Shown: positions 13,218 to 21,333 of the stretch, one piece after another
Position numbering within the stretch: position 1 is the stretch's first letter
Layout of the letters: each line of letters opens with the position of its first letter
Translations under genes and position numbers: made by a program
The notes under the pieces: generated by a model
What the model was told of the DNA's origin: nothing
The model's database searches: none
The model's input: the letters and a program-made list of their open reading frames with translations, nothing else
Assembly (NCBI RefSeq): GCF_018612915.1
Contig: NZ_JAGGRL010000009.1
Coordinates: 124,001 to 188,000 of the forward strand
Origin: Stenotrophomonas sp. ISL-67
GTDB lineage: Bacteria; Pseudomonadota; Gammaproteobacteria; Xanthomonadales; Xanthomonadaceae
Reading direction: 5' to 3'
Length of the DNA: 64,000 nucleotides

Positions 13218-15272
13218 TCAGCCGCGTCTGGCGTAGGCATAGCCCGCCCCCTCCGTCGTCGCGCCGATCGTGGCCACGGTATACCCGGCATCCACGCACA
13301 CCGCACCCAGCGCACGCTCCAGCGCGTGTGCCAGCGTCCCGTCGACCTGGCCGTGTTCGGCGTCGAACGCGCTGGGTGGCAGGTGGGCATCCAGCAACGG
13401 CCGCAGGGCCGCCAGTCGCACCCAGAACATGCTGCCGGCGCTGAACTTCGCCGCGCGGATGTCGGTGTGCAGGCCAAGCCGCACCTGCAGCCGCTGCAGC
13501 GCGGCGTCATTGGCGCCCACGTAGTCGCGCACCGACAACAGGTGGCCGGCCGGGGCCAGCAGGCCCAGCTCGCGGTCCTGCGCGAAACGCGCCACTGCCT
13601 GCGCGCCGTGGCCATCGTCGAGCAGCTGCAGCAGCAGTTCCTGGCGCCATTGTGCGCCCTGCTGCATGTGGGTGGAGCGCTTGGTGTGCAGCTTGAGCAC
13701 CACGTCCTCGCCTTCCTCCAGCAGCCGGTTGGCCACGTGCAGGAACGGCAGGACGTCGCGGCCATGGTTGGCGAAGGCCATCACCTCACCGGCCAGGCCG
13801 GAGGCCTGCAGCAACGTCTGCACCCGGTCGAGGTGCTCATGGGCGGTGCTGATGATGAGGCGGCAATCAAGGGCACTCTGCTTCAACTGCGCCAGCAGCT
13901 CACCGAGCTCTTCCAGGTACCACGCGTGGATCACCACGCAGGGGCGCGTTGCGGTGCGCGCAGCAGCGGGTGCGTGCAGTGCCTGTCGGGTGGCATCCAG
14001 GTACGCATGGCCCAGCCGCAGGTCCGGCTCCAGCACTGCGCCTTCGGCCCACTCGTTCCAGGCGTTGATGAACACCAGGCGGTGGCTCGGCGGAATCGGC
14101 GCCAGGCGCTGGTGGATCGTGGTCGAAAGCCAGTCGCGGTAGCCGCGCGGTGACGCGTGCAGGTACACGCGGCCGCGCCCGGAGCGCCGCGCCTCGTTGT
14201 CCCAGCCGGGATTGACCCCGGGGTACATCGGGTAGTCGGGCAGCGGGCGCGCGGCGATTTCGCTGGCCAGCTCGCGCCAGTCGCGCACGTCGCCGTGGAA
14301 CTCCGGGTTGATCAGGAACTGGTCGGCGGTCAGCGAGCGTGGGTTGCTCATGTTCGGCGGGAATTCGACGGCCGCATCGAAATCGATATCGCGCGGGTCT
14401 GGGCGCTCGAAGCCCTGCACGTACGCCAGGTGGATCTCGCCGATGTCGTGATCCCGGCACCACTGGCGCCAGCGCTGTGCGGTGGCCCGTGCGTCGGGCA
14501 GCAGGTGCGGGCGGTACACCAGCAGCATTGGCTTGCCATCTACCTTCAACGCGCGGCGGTCGCGCAGGTAGTCGGCCACGTGCGTGATGAAGGCGATATC
14601 GTCCCCGGCGCTGTGCTGCTGGCCGATCAGGATGTCATCGCCGCGCCCGTCCCAGCGCCGTGCCCAGTTCTCGTTGGCCCAGCACAGGCAGAACGGCATC
14701 TCGATGCTGTCGTCGGCCAGCCATTGGCGCAGCGGCGTCTCCAGCAGCGTGGTGCCGCTGAACCAGTAGTAGTAGAAGCAGAACGCGCCAATGCCGTACT
14801 CGAGGGCCAGGGCGGCCTGGTCGCGCATCACCTGCGGGCTGCGCAGGTCGTAGAAGCCCAGGTCGGCCGGCAGCCGTGGCTGCACGTGGCCTTCGAACTG
14901 GGGCAGAGCGCGGGTGACATTGCGCCATTCGGTGAAGCCCTTGCCCCACCACGTATCGTTCTGTTCGATCGGATGGAACTGCGGCAGGTAGAACGCCACC
15001 AGCGTGGCCGGCAGTGTTGCAGGCAAGGCCTCGGCCCGGTACGGCACGTGGCCGATGGCAGGCTCATCGGCGCGGACCAGCGGCCGGCGGGCGCAGTCGC
15101 CACCCGACGCATCAAGCCGCCCGCGCGGCGGTGGCGGTACCCAGTCCGAATGCCGGTCCAGAAAGCGGCCGCGCAGGCGGTCGCGCTGCCCTTCTGACAG
15201 GGGCAGCGCCCGGAAGCCGGTGCGCAGCACCAGGTAGACCGCAGCGCGCAGCCTGGCCTTCAGGGCGGTCAT
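13218..15272 (-). CDS. WbsX-type GH99-like / rhamnan-synthesis F two-domain glycan protein
   Basis: 684 aa from ATG 15272 (MTALKARLRAAVYLVL). After a basic N-terminal segment, residues about 70-415 match the WbsX family: LVAFYLPQFHPIEQNDTWWG, FCFYYYWFSGTTLLE, CWANENWARRWDG and FINAWNEWAEGAVLEPD. The remainder resembles the RgpF rhamnan-synthesis domain, with KLHTKRSTHMQQGAQWR and the terminal GTLAHALERA region. Such proteins occur in O-antigen and rhamnan loci, and their exact catalytic role is not settled. Its position near the dTDP-rhamnose and GDP-mannose genes supports a role in surface polysaccharide assembly. It appears monocistronic. Confidence 0.8.
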   Translation of the reverse strand: MTALKARLRAAVYLVLRTGFRALPLSEGQRDRLRGRFLDRHSDWVPPPPRGRLDASGGDCARRPLVRADEPAIGHVPYRAEALPATLPATLVAFYLPQFHPIEQNDTWWGKGFTEWRNVTRALPQFEGHVQPRLPADLGFYDLRSPQVMRDQAALALEYGIGAFCFYYYWFSGTTLLETPLRQWLADDSIEMPFCLCWANENWARRWDGRGDDILIGQQHSAGDDIAFITHVADYLRDRRALKVDGKPMLLVYRPHLLPDARATAQRWRQWCRDHDIGEIHLAYVQGFERPDPRDIDFDAAVEFPPNMSNPRSLTADQFLINPEFHGDVRDWRELASEIAARPLPDYPMYPGVNPGWDNEARRSGRGRVYLHASPRGYRDWLSTTIHQRLAPIPPSHRLVFINAWNEWAEGAVLEPDLRLGHAYLDATRQALHAPAAARTATRPCVVIHAWYLEELGELLAQLKQSALDCRLIISTAHEHLDRVQTLLQASGLAGEVMAFANHGRDVLPFLHVANRLLEEGEDVVLKLHTKRSTHMQQGAQWRQELLLQLLDDGHGAQAVARFAQDRELGLLAPAGHLLSVRDYVGANDAALQRLQVRLGLHTDIRAAKFSAGSMFWVRLAALRPLLDAHLPPSAFDAEHGQVDGTLAHALERALGAVCVDAGYTVATIGATTEGAGYAYARRG

Positions 15273-15415
15273 GAACGGCAGACCCAGGTCAGGGTGAACG
15301 CGGCAACGGGCATGGGGACTCCAGCACAACGGGAATGGCCGTCATTCTGGGCGTTCGCCGGTGCAGCGGCAATGCAGGGCGAGGGCGTGCGTCGCTGAAC
15401 CCATCACCGCCCGGA

Positions 15416-15712
15416 TTACGCCCGCCAGTGCCTGCGCCTGACCGGCCGAAACTGTACCGACACCGCCGGCTCCGCAGCACGCAGCAGGATGGCGCCGTCA
15501 TACATTTCCACGGTCAGCCGGGTACCAGGCGCGATGCCGGCCTCGGACATCCACATGCCGCGCAGTTTGATGCACGGGATGATCGGATCGCCGGGCTGCG
15601 GCTGCTGGTGCTGATGGATCAGCGATCCGACCAGTATGCGCTTTGGCTTGTGCCAACCGAGGCCGGGGCGGGGCGCAGCAGTGACTGGCGTTTCGTTTTC
15701 ATGGGAATGCAT
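15416..15712 (-). CDS. SymE-like type I toxin-antitoxin toxin
   Basis: 98 aa from ATG 15712, chosen because GGAG lies 8 bp upstream; a longer frame up to 15808 lacks this. The core IPCIKLRGMWMSEAGIAPGT followed by LTVEMYDGAILLR aligns with the AbrB-like fold of E. coli SymE (IPAITLKGQWLEAAGF..., known family). E. coli SymE is an SOS-induced RNA-targeting or nucleoid-condensing toxin restrained by the antisense RNA SymR. No protein partner is adjacent. Any antitoxin RNA should be encoded on the plus strand over 15700-15850. The gene stands alone between two glycan loci, with a compositionally plainer 615-bp gap upstream. Confidence 0.75.
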   Translation of the reverse strand: MHSHENETPVTAAPRPGLGWHKPKRILVGSLIHQHQQPQPGDPIIPCIKLRGMWMSEAGIAPGTRLTVEMYDGAILLRAAEPAVSVQFRPVRRRHWRA

Positions 15713-16182
15713 GGTGGCTCTCCAAGATGTATCCCTCGCCGGGATGGCGAGGGGAGTCGGGAGGTTGAAAGCCGTGCTACTGCAGACGGTGCGACGTATT
15801 TCCCTCATGGGGTTTTTTATTCCGTCGCCCTCCCGACATAGGAGGACCGATATGCAGTAGCGGAGCTTTCAAACTCTCGGGCACACCATGCGAACCACAC
15901 GACGATACCTCCAGTAGATTTTTCCTGTTGATGTTCGCATTCCATTTGACGCCATCAATGGGTGTGACGTCACGAGCCTAGAAAGCGCCAGAAAGCCTTG
16001 TGCGGTAAGGATATTGGGAAGTGGAATGAAGTTGGCAGTTGACGGTCCTGGGCGGGATTTTCAGGTGGCCGCGGCGGAATTCCAGATGGCGGCTCTGGCA
16101 CCAATTTTTCTGTATCGCGCGGTGAGGGCGTGATTTCGATCAGGCCTCCATGCGTTACCGGGCGTTGGGGGGATACGTGCGG

Positions 16183-16255
16183 GGCGCTCCTTCGCATCCT
16201 GCGATCGCGCCACTTGTGCATCCATGCACGGCGTCGTCTGGGGACCGACCCTACC
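16183..16255 (-). repeat. Dispersed GTAG-family repeat, copy A
   Basis: On the minus strand it begins GGTAGGGTCG, contains the palindrome GTGCATGGATGCAC, and ends GCAGGATGCGAAGGAGCGCC. A close copy lies in direct orientation at 31849-31922, so the two form a 73-bp inverted pair about 15.6 kb apart. Confidence 0.7.
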
Positions 16256-16288
16256 CGGCCTCGCGCCAGCGGGGCGTTCGAGGCGCAA

Positions 16289-16297
16289 TGCTAGAAT
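16289..16297 (+). promoter_or_regulatory. Putative extended -10 of the glycosylation operon
   Basis: TGCTAGAAT matches an extended -10 (TGn-TATAAT type, 5 of 6 in the hexamer) 30 bp before the GTG of the first gene. No good -35 is visible, as is usual for extended -10 promoters. Confidence 0.4.
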
Positions 16298-16327
16298 TTC
16301 CGGCTTGGCTGAACCTGGAATGCTGCC

Positions 16328-16741
16328 GTGATCAAACCCGGGAAGGGAAACCCCTCCGTTGTGCAACGCTGGCTGGTCGGTCTGCTGATCGGGGCGGCGT
16401 TGCTGGTGGGGCTGCGCGGCATCGCCAAGGATGTCCATTTCGACGGCGCCCTGCTGCGCCAGGCCTTTGTTGCCGACGCCGGCTGGGCCGAGTCGGTACC
16501 CCCCGAGGTGGTCGAAGCCCGCGAGCTTCTCCGCCACGAGCAAAGCGGCGCGCCGATCGCGCTGGCACCGGGCCTGTGGGAAGACCCACTGGTGCGCGAA
16601 CGCCTTTGGGACGGGCTGTACCCTCGCCGCGTGCATTGGGCCGACAAGGGCTTGATGCTCTGGCGCACCCCGGGACCGCAGCAGCCAACCTGCACCGAAA
16701 TTGCAAGGAGTGAGCGCATTGTTCTCGTTGACTGCCACTGA
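16328..16741 (+). CDS. Unknown membrane-anchored protein, glycosylation operon gene 1
   Basis: 137 aa from GTG 16328. One hydrophobic segment near residues 14-30 (WLVGLLIGAALLVGLRG) is followed by about 100 residues predicted outside the membrane, including VPPEVVEARELLRHEQSG and GLYPRRVHWADKGLMLW. I do not recognise the family. It is the first gene of a five-gene operon with overlapping ends: its stop lies 23 bp inside the next gene. The topology suggests a periplasmic accessory to the polytopic glycosyltransferase encoded downstream. This is inference from context. Confidence 0.6.
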   Translation: MIKPGKGNPSVVQRWLVGLLIGAALLVGLRGIAKDVHFDGALLRQAFVADAGWAESVPPEVVEARELLRHEQSGAPIALAPGLWEDPLVRERLWDGLYPRRVHWADKGLMLWRTPGPQQPTCTEIARSERIVLVDCH

Positions 16742-17933
16742 TACAGGCGCACGCGCCGCGCTGGGCATGCTGGCCGGCGTGCTGGCCTGCTATGCCTTCG
16801 CCGCCTTTGGCTGGATAGGGCTGCCCACGCAGCTTGCCTTCATCGCGGTGCTGGGCTGTGCGGTCTGGTCGTTGTTGGCGCTGCGCGACGGCCGCACGGC
16901 CTGGATGATCGGCATCGTTGCCGTGCTGCTGGTCCTTGCCCTGGGTAGCCCCACCGACGAATGGGATCCGCGCTCGATCTGGCTTTTCCATGCCAAACGG
17001 ATCTACCTGGAAGGCTCGCTGTACAGCCAGCTGGACGACTACGCCGTCTACAGCCACAACGACTACCCCTCGTTGATGCCGCTCTGGTCGGCCACGGCCG
17101 CCAAGCTGGTTGGCCATTGGAACGAGATCTTCCCCAAGGCCGCGGCCACGCTGCTGCTGTTGCCGGCACTGCTGCTGATCGCGCGTAGCCTGCGCACGTG
17201 GTGGGTGGCCGGGCTGTTCGCGGTGGCGGTGCTGGAGGTGGGCGGGCGGTATCTGGTTGATGGGTACATGGACGGGTTCCTGGCGGTCTATGCCGTCGCC
17301 ACACTCGCCATGGCGGTCCAGCCGCGCACGCAGGTCAGCGGTGTGGCCTGGTTCCAGCTGGCTGCGTATGCGGCGCTTTCGGCGGTGCTGACCCTGATCA
17401 AGAACGAAGGCGCCGTGTTGGCCATCCTGGTGGCCGTCGTCGCCGTGGCAACCTGCGTGCTGCGCGACCGGCGCATGCCGTGGGGACTGTTGATCGCGTT
17501 CGCCGTGTCGATGCTGCCGCTGCTGGCATGGAAGCTGGCCGTGGCCGGCGCCGACCTGGGCAACGACCTGGCCGAAAGCGATCTGAAGGGGCAGCTGCTG
17601 GTGCGCTTGCCCGACCTGGCACCGACCGTGCTTATCCTGAAAGCCCTTCTGCGCGGCGCCGTCTGGGTGCCGCTGGTGCTGCTGCTGGTACTGTGGACCC
17701 GCACCTGGCGCACGCCCGCCGCCCGGGCCGGGCTGATGGTCGCCGTGGCCTACTTCGGCGTGTTGTTTGCGGTGTACCTGAGCACCCCGCACGACCTGGT
17801 CTGGCATCTGGCCACCAGTGCCCGCCGCGTGGCGCTGCCGGTGCAGTTGCTGTTGATGTACGCGGTGCTGATGGTGCTGGATCAGTGGAGACAGACTACC
17901 CCGCGCAGAGCTGCAGGAGAGCAGAATGCTTGA
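16719..17933 (+). CDS. Polytopic GT-C-like glycosyltransferase
   Basis: 404 aa if started at TTG 16719, which has AAGGAG 8 bp upstream; a GTG at 16710 overlaps that site. About ten or more hydrophobic segments. The first large loop holds acidic SPTDEWDPRSIWLFHAKRIY and HNDYPSLMPLWSATAAKL, as in membrane glycosyltransferases that use polyprenyl-phosphate sugars. A later loop has LIKNEGAVLAIL. It lies between the single-TM protein and a GtrB-like transferase, the usual spot for the serotype-specific Gtr enzyme that moves a sugar from the lipid carrier to a surface acceptor. Substrate is unknown. Confidence 0.65.
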   Translation: MFSLTATDTGARAALGMLAGVLACYAFAAFGWIGLPTQLAFIAVLGCAVWSLLALRDGRTAWMIGIVAVLLVLALGSPTDEWDPRSIWLFHAKRIYLEGSLYSQLDDYAVYSHNDYPSLMPLWSATAAKLVGHWNEIFPKAAATLLLLPALLLIARSLRTWWVAGLFAVAVLEVGGRYLVDGYMDGFLAVYAVATLAMAVQPRTQVSGVAWFQLAAYAALSAVLTLIKNEGAVLAILVAVVAVATCVLRDRRMPWGLLIAFAVSMLPLLAWKLAVAGADLGNDLAESDLKGQLLVRLPDLAPTVLILKALLRGAVWVPLVLLLVLWTRTWRTPAARAGLMVAVAYFGVLFAVYLSTPHDLVWHLATSARRVALPVQLLLMYAVLMVLDQWRQTTPRRAAGEQNA

Positions 17934-18888
17934 GACCAACGAATCGTTCGTGGTGGTGACGCCGGTCTACGAGGACCACGTGGCCTCGACCCGGTTGTTC
18001 AGCGAACTGGCGCGCCTGTATGGCGACCGCGTGTTTGTGGTGGCCGTGGATGATGGCTCGATCAGGGAACCGGTACAGCCGTTCCAACTGTCTGGCTCGG
18101 GAGTCAGCGGCGTAGTGTTGAAGCTGCGCCGCAATGTCGGTCATCAGAAGGCCATCGCCGTGGGCCTCGGCTATGTCGAAGAGAACCTGCCCGACGCGCA
18201 GCGGGTCATCGTGATGGACTCCGACGGCGAGGACCTGCCGGAAACCATTGCCGAACTGCTGGACGCAGCCCGCGACGAGAATGTCGACGTGGCGGTGGCG
18301 CGGCGCCGGAGCCGGGTGGAAACCCTGCGCTTCCGCACCTTCTATGTGGTCTACAAATTCATCTTCCAGCTGCTCACCGGGCGCACCATCAGCTTCGGCA
18401 ACTTCATGGCGATCAAGGTCAGTGCGCTGCACCGCCTCAATGCCATGCATGAAGTGTGGACCCACGTGGCAGCGGGACTGATCGCCAGCAAGCTGCGCCT
18501 GGCGGTGTGCCCGATCGACCGCGGCCCGCGCTACGCCGGCCAGAGCAAGATGAATTTCGTTGGGCTCACGCTGCACGGTTTCCGCGCGCTGATGGTGTTT
18601 GCCGAGGATGTGCTGGTACGGGTGGGCCTGATGTGCGTACTGGTTTCCTCGGCCTCGATCCTGCTGGCGGTGGTAGCCACCCTGCTCAAGCTGGCCGGCT
18701 ACGCCACCCCGGGCTGGTTTTCCATGGCGCTGGGCGTGCTGTTCCTGGTCTTCCTGCAGACCGGCACGCTTACCCTGATGACGCTGATGCTCAGTGGCAT
18801 CGTCCGTGGCACCATCCAGAAGCCGGGTGCCTACCGCGAGTACCTGGCCGGTGTCACCGAAGTATCCGCCGATGCCGCGCAACGCTGA
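17926..18888 (+). CDS. GtrB-like family 2 glycosyltransferase (polyprenyl-phosphate)
   Basis: 320 aa. The GT2 domain begins VVVTPVYEDHVASTRLF, has the nucleotide site VDDGS near residue 43 and a DxD-type VMDSDGEDLPETI near residue 95, then GNFMAIKVSALHRL and RYAGQSKMNF. Two C-terminal membrane helices (about 225-290) match GtrB/DPM1-like enzymes, which load a sugar onto undecaprenyl phosphate at the inner face. The ATG overlaps the upstream gene by 8 bp and the stop lies inside gtrA, so the operon is translationally linked. Confidence 0.82.
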   Translation: MLETNESFVVVTPVYEDHVASTRLFSELARLYGDRVFVVAVDDGSIREPVQPFQLSGSGVSGVVLKLRRNVGHQKAIAVGLGYVEENLPDAQRVIVMDSDGEDLPETIAELLDAARDENVDVAVARRRSRVETLRFRTFYVVYKFIFQLLTGRTISFGNFMAIKVSALHRLNAMHEVWTHVAAGLIASKLRLAVCPIDRGPRYAGQSKMNFVGLTLHGFRALMVFAEDVLVRVGLMCVLVSSASILLAVVATLLKLAGYATPGWFSMALGVLFLVFLQTGTLTLMTLMLSGIVRGTIQKPGAYREYLAGVTEVSADAAQR

Positions 18889-19264
18889 TATCCGCCAGCT
18901 GCTGCGCTACGTCATCAATGGACTGGTGGCGACCGGCGTGCACTTTGCGGTGCTGACCCTGCTGGTGGAGGTGGTGCATGTGCCCTCCAAAGGCGTGGCC
19001 AACCTGCTGGCGGCGGCGGTCGCCATCGTGGCGTCCTTCCTGGGCAATCGTCTCTTCGTGTTCGCCGCTACCCAGGCGCGCGCCAGTGGCCAGCTGTGGC
19101 GATTCGTGCTGCTGTACGCGGCCATCGCGCTGTTGAACGGCGGGCTGATGGCGCTCTGGTCGGACGTGTTGAAGTTCGACTATCGCGTGGGCTTCGTACT
19201 GATCAGCATCATCCAGTTCATCCTCTCGTTCCTGGGCAATCGCCTGCTGGTGTTCAAACCATGA
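18872..19264 (+). CDS. GtrA-family membrane protein
   Basis: 130 aa with four hydrophobic helices. LLRYVINGLVATGVHFAVLT at the N terminus and the repeated motif FLGNRLFVF (middle) and FLGNRLLVF (C terminus) are typical of GtrA. The family is proposed to flip the polyprenyl-linked sugar made by GtrB across the membrane. It overlaps the GtrB-like gene by 17 bp, and its stop overlaps the next start as ATGA. Together with its neighbours it makes a complete GtrA-GtrB-Gtr set. Confidence 0.85.
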   Translation: MPRNADIRQLLRYVINGLVATGVHFAVLTLLVEVVHVPSKGVANLLAAAVAIVASFLGNRLFVFAATQARASGQLWRFVLLYAAIALLNGGLMALWSDVLKFDYRVGFVLISIIQFILSFLGNRLLVFKP

Positions 19265-19857
19265 AAACCCTACGCAACGCACTGCTGCTTACCGCCTTCT
19301 ACGTGGTGCTGTTGCTGGGCATCCATTTCCTGCACGTCCGTTTCTTCAACGTGGATGTGGTGTTCTACGCGGCAATCGGCGATGCGCTGCTGGCCGCCGC
19401 AGTCACCAGCCTGTTGCTGCTGGTGCCCGCGCTGCGCCGCTTCACCCCGACGGAAAAGGTGCTGCTGGTGCTGGTATGGCTGCTGGGCGGCTACGCCTTC
19501 GCGATCTCGGTGCCGACCGTGATCGACCGTTCGCTGTCGTTCTACATCCTGGAAAAGCTCGACCAGCGGGGTGGTGGCATCCGCCAGGACGCCTTCCAGG
19601 ATGTGTTCACGAAGGAATACATGGTCGAACACCGACTGGTGGACGTGCGCCTGACCGAGCAGGAAAGTTCGGGCACCGTCCGCATCGAGCATGGCTGTGT
19701 GCTGTTGACCGACAAGGGCAGGCGGATGGCCTCGATGAGCCGCTTCTACCGCCAGCATTTCCTGCCCAGGCAGCGGCTGCTGCTGGGCAGGTATTCCGAC
19801 GACCTCACCGACCCGTTCCGCCACAGCCGCCAGGACGTCACCTACCAGTGCCGGTGA
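19261..19857 (+). CDS. Unknown membrane protein, glycosylation operon gene 5
   Basis: 198 aa. Three hydrophobic segments lie in the first 85 residues (LLLTAFYVVLLLGIHFL, LLAAAVTSLLLLVPAL, VLLVLVWLLGGYAFAIS). A soluble C-terminal part of about 110 residues follows, with ISVPTVIDRSLSFYILEKL and YMVEHRLVDVRLTEQ. I do not recognise the family. It is coupled to gtrA (ATGA overlap) and ends the operon, so it probably belongs to the same glycosylation system. The regularly spaced Arg residues in RFYRQHFLPRQRLLLGRY may form a cytoplasmic helix. Confidence 0.62.
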   Translation: MKTLRNALLLTAFYVVLLLGIHFLHVRFFNVDVVFYAAIGDALLAAAVTSLLLLVPALRRFTPTEKVLLVLVWLLGGYAFAISVPTVIDRSLSFYILEKLDQRGGGIRQDAFQDVFTKEYMVEHRLVDVRLTEQESSGTVRIEHGCVLLTDKGRRMASMSRFYRQHFLPRQRLLLGRYSDDLTDPFRHSRQDVTYQCR

Positions 19858-19888
19858 GTAATCGGGTCCTGGCGCAACGGCAGACACG

Positions 19889-19910
19889 GTAGTGTCGGTT
19901 CCCAAACGAC
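19889..19910 (+). repeat. GTAG-headed REP
   Basis: GTAGTGTCGGTTCCCAAACG followed by AC, with GTCG/CGAC arms. Nearly the same sequence lies inverted at 32027-32048. It sits between the convergent glycosylation operon and the UXS gene. Confidence 0.55.
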
Positions 19911-19963
19911 TGCACGTATCGGTGCATCGCCCGGGAACGCATGACCCAAAACGGAGCGCGCTC

Positions 19964-20923
19964 TCAGCCGCTCAACAACCCATCAAAATACGCAATCGTC
20001 CGCACCAATCCCTCTTCCAGCTTCACCTGCGGCTCCCACCCGCCCAGCCTGCTCTTGGCCAATGAGATATCCGGCTGGCGCTGCATCGGGTCATCCTGCG
20101 GCAGCGGCTTGAATACCAGCTTCGCGCTTGAATTGGTCAAGGCAATCACCGTCTCAGCCAACTCGCGGATGGTCATCTCGGCCGGGTTGCCGAGGTTGCA
20201 CGGCCCGGTGAAATCCTTGTCGGTGGCCATCAGCCGGATGAACCCCTCGATCAGATCGTCCACATAGCAGAACGACCGCGTCTGCTGGCCCTCGCCATAA
20301 ATGGTGATGTCTTCGCCACGCAGCGCCTGCACGATGAAATTGGACACCACGCGCCCATCGTTGGGGTGCATGCGCGGGCCATACGTGTTGAAAATGCGCG
20401 CCACCTTGATGTCCAGCCCGTGCTGGCGGTGGTAATCGAAGAACAGCGTTTCCGCGCAGCGCTTGCCCTCGTCGTAGCAGGAGCGCGGGCCAATCGGGTT
20501 CACGTTGCCCCAGTATTCCTCGCGCTGCGGGTGCACGCTCGGGTCGCCGTAAACCTCGCTGGTGGAGGCCTGGAAGATGCGGCAGTTGAGCCTCTTGGCC
20601 AGTCCCAGCAGGTTGATGGCCCCATGCACCGAGGTCTTGGTGGTCTGCACCGGGTCGTGGCTGTAGTGCACCGGCGAGGCCGGGCAGGCCAGGTTCCAGA
20701 TCTCGTCCACCTCGATGTACAACGGGAAGGTCACGTCATGGCGCAGGAACTCGAAGTGCGGGTTTCCCAGCAGGTGCGCGATGTTGCGTTTGGTGCCGGT
20801 GAACAGGTTGTCCGCGCAGACCACTTCGTGGCCCTGCTCGAGCAGGCGCTCGATCAGGTGCGAGCCGAGGAACCCCGCACCACCGGTGACCAGGATGCGC
20901 TTGCTGCTGTCGTGACTTCTCAT
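19964..20923 (-). CDS. UDP-glucuronate decarboxylase (UDP-xylose synthase)
   Basis: 319 aa extended SDR. NAD site [12 protein letters not shown] at residues 12-23, substrate-region [27 protein letters not shown], the catalytic YxxxK in [11 protein letters not shown], and [20 protein letters not shown]. These match UXS enzymes across kingdoms. It oxidises and decarboxylates UDP-glucuronate to UDP-xylose. It is a single gene convergent with the glycosylation operon, so xylose may be one of the sugars these loci put on the surface (inference). Confidence 0.88.
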   Translation of the reverse strand: MRSHDSSKRILVTGGAGFLGSHLIERLLEQGHEVVCADNLFTGTKRNIAHLLGNPHFEFLRHDVTFPLYIEVDEIWNLACPASPVHYSHDPVQTTKTSVHGAINLLGLAKRLNCRIFQASTSEVYGDPSVHPQREEYWGNVNPIGPRSCYDEGKRCAETLFFDYHRQHGLDIKVARIFNTYGPRMHPNDGRVVSNFIVQALRGEDITIYGEGQQTRSFCYVDDLIEGFIRLMATDKDFTGPCNLGNPAEMTIRELAETVIALTNSSAKLVFKPLPQDDPMQRQPDISLAKSRLGGWEPQVKLEEGLVRTIAYFDGLLSG

Positions 20924-21102
20924 TGAGGGTTCTCTGCCTGTAGGCGGCGTGGTCCAGTCGGCGAGCGCAGGAACCGGGCATGCCGCTGATCATGCTGGGG
21001 GGGAAGGGAGATTGTAGGCGGGTCAGGCGCGCCCGGCATAGCGACAGGGCTGCCGCCACGCCGCCAATGTTGCATTCCCCGCGCATGCCGACCGACTACG
21101 CC

Positions 21103-21318
21103 GGTAGGGTCGCATCCCAATCGACCGCCGTTGCACCGTCCGCATCCGGTGATGGCATGAACATCGGCGGGGAAGGCACCCGACGGGCGCATGCGGGTGA
21201 TTCACCGCGCGGTAGGGTCGCATCCCAATCGACCGCCATTGCACCGTCCGCATCCGGTGATGGCATGAACATGGGCGGGGAAGGCGCCCGACGGGCGCAT
21301 GCGGGTGATTCACCGCCA
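21103..21318 (+). repeat. 108-bp tandem direct repeat, two copies
   Basis: Units 21103-21210 and 21211-21318 differ at about five positions. Each begins GGTAGGGTCGCATCCCAATC (a GTAG-headed stem with GGTCG/CGACC arms) and ends ATGCGGGTGATTCACCGC. They fill most of the 410-bp gap 20924-21333; the rest (20924-21102) shows no gene or clear signal. The second unit ends 15 bp before the alkB ATG, so the repeats form the alkB leader. Confidence 0.85.
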
Positions 21319-21333
21319 TGCTAGCGTTCCGCC

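Larger units (their letters stand above)
15713..16327. other. 615-bp intergenic region upstream of symE and the glycosylation operon
   Basis: No convincing gene. Lower GC than its surroundings, especially 15860-16060. It contains a TGACGTCA palindrome near 15962-15971, a GTAG-family dispersed repeat (16183-16255, minus) and an extended -10-like element before the next operon. Short ORFs in it lack ribosome sites and family resemblance. The part next to symE is where an antisense antitoxin RNA would be expected. Confidence 0.5.

Noticed and set aside
15636..15860. 74-codon plus-strand ORF opposite symE as a protein antitoxin
   Set aside because: No ribosome site, no resemblance to antitoxin families, and Arg/Pro composition typical of a shadow frame.
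16332..17939. 535-codon minus-strand frame opposite the glycosyltransferase
   Set aside because: Gln/His-rich shadow; the plus strand has coupled genes with membrane helices and a ribosome site.
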